Shown here piece by piece: positions 15,017 to 18,851 of a DNA stretch of 18,851 nt (its first letter is position 1; the number at the start of each line of letters is the position of its first letter). The notes under the pieces were generated by a model. It saw only the letters and a list, made by a program, of their open reading frames with translations. It did not search any database and was not told the DNA's origin. The stretch is from Deltaproteobacteria bacterium (GTDB lineage: Bacteria > UBA10199 > SPLOWO2-01-44-7): NCBI GenBank assembly GCA_030688705.1, contig JAUYJH010000001.1, positions 1-18,851 on the forward strand. The letters are read 5' to 3'. The position numbers and the translations under genes are program-made.

Positions 15017-15693
15017 GCGCAAACAGCGCTCCACTTTTCGAAGGCTTTTTCAAAAATCCTGTACTTTCTCGAGAGGCTTAGCCTTTTTTCTGTTCCTTTG
15101 TAAAGGAAAACAAAAAGTCCTAACACATCTCTTTGACTATATCGCAATCGATAAGCCCGGCCACCCTTATAAAGGCTGCCTCCTTTTAGCTTAGCGATCA
15201 CCCTTAGTTTTGAATGAAGTTGTTTTAAAAAACCATGATGTTTTGAAGTCAAAACTACCTGCAAATAATCTCTTTTGTGCTTCCTCTCCTTGCTAAAATA
15301 AGAGGATGAGACAACACAGCCATCCCCATCGAAAAATCCCCTGACAAAATCACGATAATATGGTTTGGGAATACGAGGCACAATGGTCTTTTCATCCAAT
15401 CCCAACTGATCCAATCTTGTTAACATATGTTGATTCCCAATCTGAATACGATAGGCTGGCTTCCACTGTTTTGGAGATAATTTTCTCTTTTTCAAAGAAA
15501 TTTTATGATTGGAATTCAAAAGGGCGCGAAAAAGGTCGACCAATTCTCTATCCGTTGAAAGAAATTCCACATATCGGGACCCTCTTGGATTAGTAGTCAA
15601 TGTTCCGTCTGCCATTAAAAGCCCTAAAATATAAGCGCTTTCTGGAGTCCAAATATCAAAAAATTTTCCATCTACCAGTTTCTTTATCGGCAT
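15007..15693 (-). CDS. Free-standing LAGLIDADG homing endonuclease
   Basis: 228 residues. Two LAGLIDADG helices are visible: ILGLLMADG (22-30, catalytic Asp29) and FVRGFFDGDG (116-125, catalytic Asp124), about 95 residues apart as in monomeric two-motif enzymes. Such enzymes cut long target sites in DNA and copy their gene into cleaved alleles. The protein is very basic, as expected for DNA binding. It is neither inside an intein nor in a visible intron. Its start is 11 bases after the BtuF-like gene. It ends ...TGC GCG GGG ACG TAG, where GGG ACG is most of the tRNA-Asp acceptor strand and TAG is tRNA positions 8-10. The region is more AT-rich than its neighbours, consistent with acquisition. 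Both catalytic acids are present, so activity is possible. A LAGLIDADG-derived DNA-binding (maturase or regulator) role cannot be excluded. Confidence 0.87.
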   Translation of the reverse strand: MPIKKLVDGKFFDIWTPESAYILGLLMADGTLTTNPRGSRYVEFLSTDRELVDLFRALLNSNHKISLKKRKLSPKQWKPAYRIQIGNQHMLTRLDQLGLDEKTIVPRIPKPYYRDFVRGFFDGDGCVVSSSYFSKERKHKRDYLQVVLTSKHHGFLKQLHSKLRVIAKLKGGSLYKGGRAYRLRYSQRDVLGLFVFLYKGTEKRLSLSRKYRIFEKAFEKWSAVCAGT

Positions 15694-15704
15694 AAGTTCA
15701 ATTC

Positions 15705-16595
15705 TTAAAAAGATATCAGCGAATCATGGGGGATTGTATCCCCAAACAAATCTGGATGAAAAAGGCCAGCTAAAATGTAAAGGCTCTCCAGAATGCGGGG
15801 ACCCGGGCGGTTCATGTAGGTATTGCCGTCTACAATATGTATTTTACCGGGGAGCCCTGCCAAATCTTTTCGGTTTTCCAATGTCTGGGCAATCGTATAA
15901 CCGCACGGCATAACGACAATAATATCGGGGTCAAATGCCTCTATCTCTTCCATGGAGATAATTTTTGTATGATCCCCCTTTTTTGTAATGCCGTTGATCC
16001 CACCGGCCATTTCGACCATCTCGGGAATCCAATTTCCGGCCGCCATAAAGGGGTTTGTCCATTCCAGACAAATCACTCGCGGCTTAGGGGACGTTCCCCT
16101 TGAAGGGGGAACGTCCCCTACTGCCCGCATCTTTTGCCGGATATCTTGAACTAATTTGGCAGCTTTATCCTCTGCTTTAAGTGCCTCTCCCACTTTGAGG
16201 ATATCCTTGAAGATATCGTCCAAAGAATCGGGATGGAGAGAAACAATCCGGGCTGAAGTATCCAAACAAGTTTCAACCGCTTTAACGACATCGTCATAAG
16301 TCACGGCACAAACATCGCACTGATCTTGGGTGATAATGACATCGGGCCTGGCCTCTTTCAACTTTGCGACATCGATATTATAAACGGAAAGCCCAAGGCT
16401 CACGATTTTTTGAACATCTTTATGAATATCGGCGGAAGATTTTTTGACATCCATTTTGGGCGAGGTCAAAATCGCTCTTCCCTTAACGGCTTCAGGGGGG
16501 TAATCGCACTCGTGCGAAATGCCGACAAGATCTTTGGCCTTGCCCAATGCGGCGACGATTTCTGTGGCTGAAGCGATGAGTGAGACAATGCGCAT
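15705..16595 (-). CDS. Cobalamin-type periplasmic binding protein family (BtuF-like)
   Basis: 296 residues from ATG 16595 (MRIVSLIASATEIV). A GTG at 16637 would add 14 residues unlike the family start and I do not use it. Motifs of the PF01497 metal-chelate binding fold: RIVSLIASATE at the N-terminus, GISHECDYPPEA at about 25-36, DQCDVCAVTYDDV at about 90-102, RVICLEWTNPFMAAGNWIPEM in the second lobe, and DIIVVMPCGY near the C-terminal lobe. HECDYPP and CDVCAV occur in the 'cobalamin-binding protein' branch. No signal peptide is visible, as is common in this branch, so export is uncertain. No BtuC/BtuD transporter genes lie alongside. Residues about 159-171 (VGDVPPSRGTSPK) are encoded by a palindromic DNA element and probably form an extra loop between the lobes. 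Confidence 0.85.
   Translation of the reverse strand: MRIVSLIASATEIVAALGKAKDLVGISHECDYPPEAVKGRAILTSPKMDVKKSSADIHKDVQKIVSLGLSVYNIDVAKLKEARPDVIITQDQCDVCAVTYDDVVKAVETCLDTSARIVSLHPDSLDDIFKDILKVGEALKAEDKAAKLVQDIRQKMRAVGDVPPSRGTSPKPRVICLEWTNPFMAAGNWIPEMVEMAGGINGITKKGDHTKIISMEEIEAFDPDIIVVMPCGYTIAQTLENRKDLAGLPGKIHIVDGNTYMNRPGPRILESLYILAGLFHPDLFGDTIPHDSLISF
16085..16120. repeat. 36-bp perfect palindromic element inside a coding sequence
   Basis: TAGGGGACGTTCCCC (16085-16099) and its exact reverse complement (16106-16120) flank a 6-base loop. A 15-bp perfect stem in protein-coding sequence is very unlikely by chance. It is read through in frame as about 12 residues of the BtuF-like protein. Confidence 0.9.
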
Positions 16596-16643
16596 ACAGC
16601 GTTGCCAATACACCAGAAAATTGCTAGTTTCACGCACAATTTT

Positions 16644-18851
16644 ATGCCGACATCCGAATCGATTTTAAAAACCCCCAAGGGCCAGATTGCGGTGGCCACC
16701 ACCGTGATGCTCACTTTTATTTCGTTTTGGCGCGCGGCGGCGATCGTCTTAAACGATATGGGCTCTACGGCCTATTACGTTCCCGGCATCGCCGAGCAGG
16801 CAATCGGCAAGGCGGCCCCATGGTTTATTCTGGCCGTCATGCTTTTCTCTTATCTTGTCCGCATGGTCTATCTGGAATCGACCATGATGTTCACCCGCGG
16901 CGGGATGTATCCCGTTGTCAAAGCAACCTTGGGCGGCACTTTGGCCAAACTTTCCGTCTCGGCCCTTTTGTTCGACTTTGTGCTGACCGGACCGATCAGT
17001 TCGGTGGCCGCCGGGCTTTACGTGATGGGGCTTTTAAATAAGGGGCTCGTCCATTTCGGCTACCCCCCCCTCCCCGTCCATCAGGGGGCTGTTTTGTTTG
17101 CCTGTGCCGTGATTTTTTATTTTTGGCGGCAAAATATCCGGGGGATCGAGGAATCGAGCGGCAAGGCGCTAAAAATCATGCAGATTACCACCGTGACGGT
17201 CGTCTTTTTTCTCGGGTGGTCTCTCTACACTCTTTGGCAAAAGGATTTTAGCCTTCCACCTTTTGAACCCCAATTGGCGGAACATTCCATGGGCTGGCTT
17301 AAAGATTTCGATATTACTTTCGCCAATCTCCCGTGGCTGGTGGTGGCCATGGGACTGGGTCATTCTTTTTTGGCGATGAGCGGCCAGGAGACCTTTGCCC
17401 AGGTTAGCCGCGAGATTGCCCATCCCAAACTTAAAAATCTGAAAAGGGCAGGGATGGTTATTTTCATTTTTTCCCTGACATTTACCACCGCCGTCTCCTT
17501 TTTATCTTTTTTCCTGATTCCCGACGATGTACGCCCCAATTATTACGACAATCTCCTGATAGGGATTGTCACTTACCTGTCCGGCCCCGAAATTTTGAAA
17601 GTTGTTTTTCAGGTGGTGGTCGTCCTGGTCGGGTTTCTCATATTGGCTGGTGCTTCCAATACCGCTCTGATCGGTTCCAACGCGGTTTTAAACCGGATTT
17701 CCGAGGACGGCGTTTTGCCGGACTGGTTTCGAAAACCCCACGCGCGTTTCGGCACCAGTTATCGCATCTTGAACAGCATCGCCCTGCTTCAGATTGCCAC
17801 CATTCTCTTGAGCGGCGGCAATATCTATCTTTTGGGCGAGGCGTATGCCTTTGGAGTTTTGTGGAGTTTTGTCTTTGAGACGCTGGCGGTCATTGTTTTG
17901 CGCTATAAAAGGCCGGAACCCCGCGAGTGGAAATTTCCATTGAATCTCCATATCGGCAAAACAGAAATTCCCATTGGCCTTTTATTTACCTTTTTTGTTC
18001 TTCTTTCGGTTTCCACCGCCAATCTCTTTACCAAACAGGTGGCAACGCTTTCCGGCGTGGCTTTTACCCTCTTTTTATTCACTGCTTTCACCTTTTCAGA
18101 GCGGAGGCAAAAAGCCAAATACGCCGCGCAAGCGATGGGGCTGGACCCCTTTCGCGTTCAATCCGATCCGCAAATCACGCGGACAACGGTGGGGTGCAAA
18201 CCGCGCGGCATCTTGGTCCCGGTAATTGAATCAAAAGACCTCTCGCACCTGAATGCCGTTTTGGAGGAGACCGATATCCGAAAAAAAGATGTGATCGTTA
18301 TGACGGTTCGCCTTTTGAAAGGCCCGTTGATCGTGGGAGAGGAACTGCGGGAAGAAATTTTTACCAATCAGGAGCAGAATTTGTTCACACAGGCAGTCAA
18401 ACTTGCCGAGAAACACGGCAAGAGTGTCCATTTGATAGTGGCCGCTTCCAATGACACTTTTTTTTCGATTGCGCAGACAGCCTATAAACTGGATGTCGAC
18501 AGCATTGTCATGCGGGTTTCCGCGAAAATGACGCCGTTGCAGCAGGCCAAAGCGATCAGCGAGGCCTGGGATAAATTACCAACCGCGGGAAAAAAAGATG
18601 TCTTGGTTAAAATCTGGCGCGACGGCCAATACATTCTTTTGTGGCATGCCCTTCCGCCTTTGCCCGACATTCCACGCGAGACATTGCGGGCCATTAATTA
18701 TCTCTACCGCGAACTCAATCCCGAAGAAGGGGAAAAAATCAATCGCCCCGAGATCATCGAACTCGCCGTAAAAAGACTCTTGCAAGAATACGAATCAGGC
18801 CAGTTTGTCTGGAAAGAGGAACCGAAAGAAAAAAAAGAGAACCCTACTGAA
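16644..18851 (+). CDS. APC-superfamily amino-acid permease with C-terminal cytoplasmic domain (3' end outside window)
   Basis: The frame is open from ATG 16644 to the right edge, 736 codons without a stop, so the gene is incomplete although the charged tail (KEEPKEKKENPTE) suggests it is near its end. Residues about 15-490 carry roughly a dozen hydrophobic segments with permease features: an N-terminal segment with NDMGSTAYYVPGIAEQA, MSGQETFAQVSREIAHPKLKN (the APC QE..A...RE..NP-like cytoplasmic loop), ILAGASNTALIGSNAVLNRISEDGVLP (near 335-360), and RYKRPEPREWKFP before the last helices. These match cation-coupled amino-acid/polyamine antiporters and symporters (APC family). From about residue 518 a soluble domain begins (GILVPVIES..., VIVMTVRLL, VHLIVAAS, DSIVMRVS), with alternating strands and helices like a UspA-type regulatory domain. 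It is divergent from the BtuF-like gene across 48 bases. No clear Shine-Dalgarno precedes the ATG. Substrate unknown. Confidence 0.88.
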   Translation, partial: MPTSESILKTPKGQIAVATTVMLTFISFWRAAAIVLNDMGSTAYYVPGIAEQAIGKAAPWFILAVMLFSYLVRMVYLESTMMFTRGGMYPVVKATLGGTLAKLSVSALLFDFVLTGPISSVAAGLYVMGLLNKGLVHFGYPPLPVHQGAVLFACAVIFYFWRQNIRGIEESSGKALKIMQITTVTVVFFLGWSLYTLWQKDFSLPPFEPQLAEHSMGWLKDFDITFANLPWLVVAMGLGHSFLAMSGQETFAQVSREIAHPKLKNLKRAGMVIFIFSLTFTTAVSFLSFFLIPDDVRPNYYDNLLIGIVTYLSGPEILKVVFQVVVVLVGFLILAGASNTALIGSNAVLNRISEDGVLPDWFRKPHARFGTSYRILNSIALLQIATILLSGGNIYLLGEAYAFGVLWSFVFETLAVIVLRYKRPEPREWKFPLNLHIGKTEIPIGLLFTFFVLLSVSTANLFTKQVATLSGVAFTLFLFTAFTFSERRQKAKYAAQAMGLDPFRVQSDPQITRTTVGCKPRGILVPVIESKDLSHLNAVLEETDIRKKDVIVMTVRLLKGPLIVGEELREEIFTNQEQNLFTQAVKLAEKHGKSVHLIVAASNDTFFSIAQTAYKLDVDSIVMRVSAKMTPLQQAKAISEAWDKLPTAGKKDVLVKIWRDGQYILLWHALPPLPDIPRETLRAINYLYRELNPEEGEKINRPEIIELAVKRLLQEYESGQFVWKEEPKEKKENPTE

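Noticed and set aside
15007..15693. Intein or fusion with the BtuF-like protein
   Set aside because: The BtuF-like gene has its own stop (15705-15707) and full-length domain, and the endonuclease shows no splicing motifs.
16596..16637. Longer BtuF-like protein from GTG 16637
   Set aside because: The extra 14 residues do not form a signal peptide, and the family's first conserved strand begins at MRIVSL.

Overview
The window looks like chromosomal DNA of a Deltaproteobacteria-type lineage (Myxococcota, Bdellovibrionota or a related uncultured group). This is inferred from protein style: very long cysteine-rich secreted proteins with MopE-like metal-binding motifs and myxobacterial disulfide repeats, C-terminal Gly-Cys / membrane helix / basic-tail sorting signals, and a tRNA gene without an encoded CCA. 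No marker gene fixes the taxonomy. Coding density is high and no stretch over 300 bases lacks a gene.

Layout. (1) Positions 1-4550, minus strand: a lipoprotein with propeller-like repeats that runs off the left edge, a 630-residue protein with a C-terminal membrane helix, three copies of a 26-bp repeat, and a polyprenol-phosphate mannose synthase-type GT2 glycosyltransferase. (2) Positions about 4650-14925, plus strand: two paralogous secreted proteins of 2343 and 1013 residues, each behind its own near-perfect sigma-54 (-24/-12) promoter with a shared upstream element. They have cysteine-rich N-terminal regions of very different length, a common C-terminal module of roughly 600 residues without an obvious family, and a GGG(x2)C-type tripartite C-terminal anchor. 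(3) Positions 14942-16595, minus strand: a cobalamin-type (BtuF-like) binding protein, then a LAGLIDADG homing endonuclease whose last codons and stop lie inside the 5' end of a tRNA-Asp gene. (4) Positions 16644-18851, plus strand: an APC-family amino-acid permease with a cytoplasmic C-terminal domain, running off the right edge.

The most noteworthy system is the sigma-54-controlled pair of giant cysteine-rich surface proteins. The shared promoter block, upstream AT-rich/IHF-like motif, short leaders, signal peptides, junction motif before the C-terminal module and anchors suggest one regulated cell-surface function produced in a long and a short version. The long version seems to have grown by recent internal duplication (a 129-bp exact repeat and a larger block of about 275 bp).

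A second theme is short palindromic DNA elements that have become coding sequence. One supplies the N-terminus of the lipoprotein, one a loop inside the BtuF-like protein, and one the C-terminus and stop codon of the glycosyltransferase. Both edge genes (1-1834 minus and 16644-18851 plus) are open through the window boundary and are therefore incomplete here.
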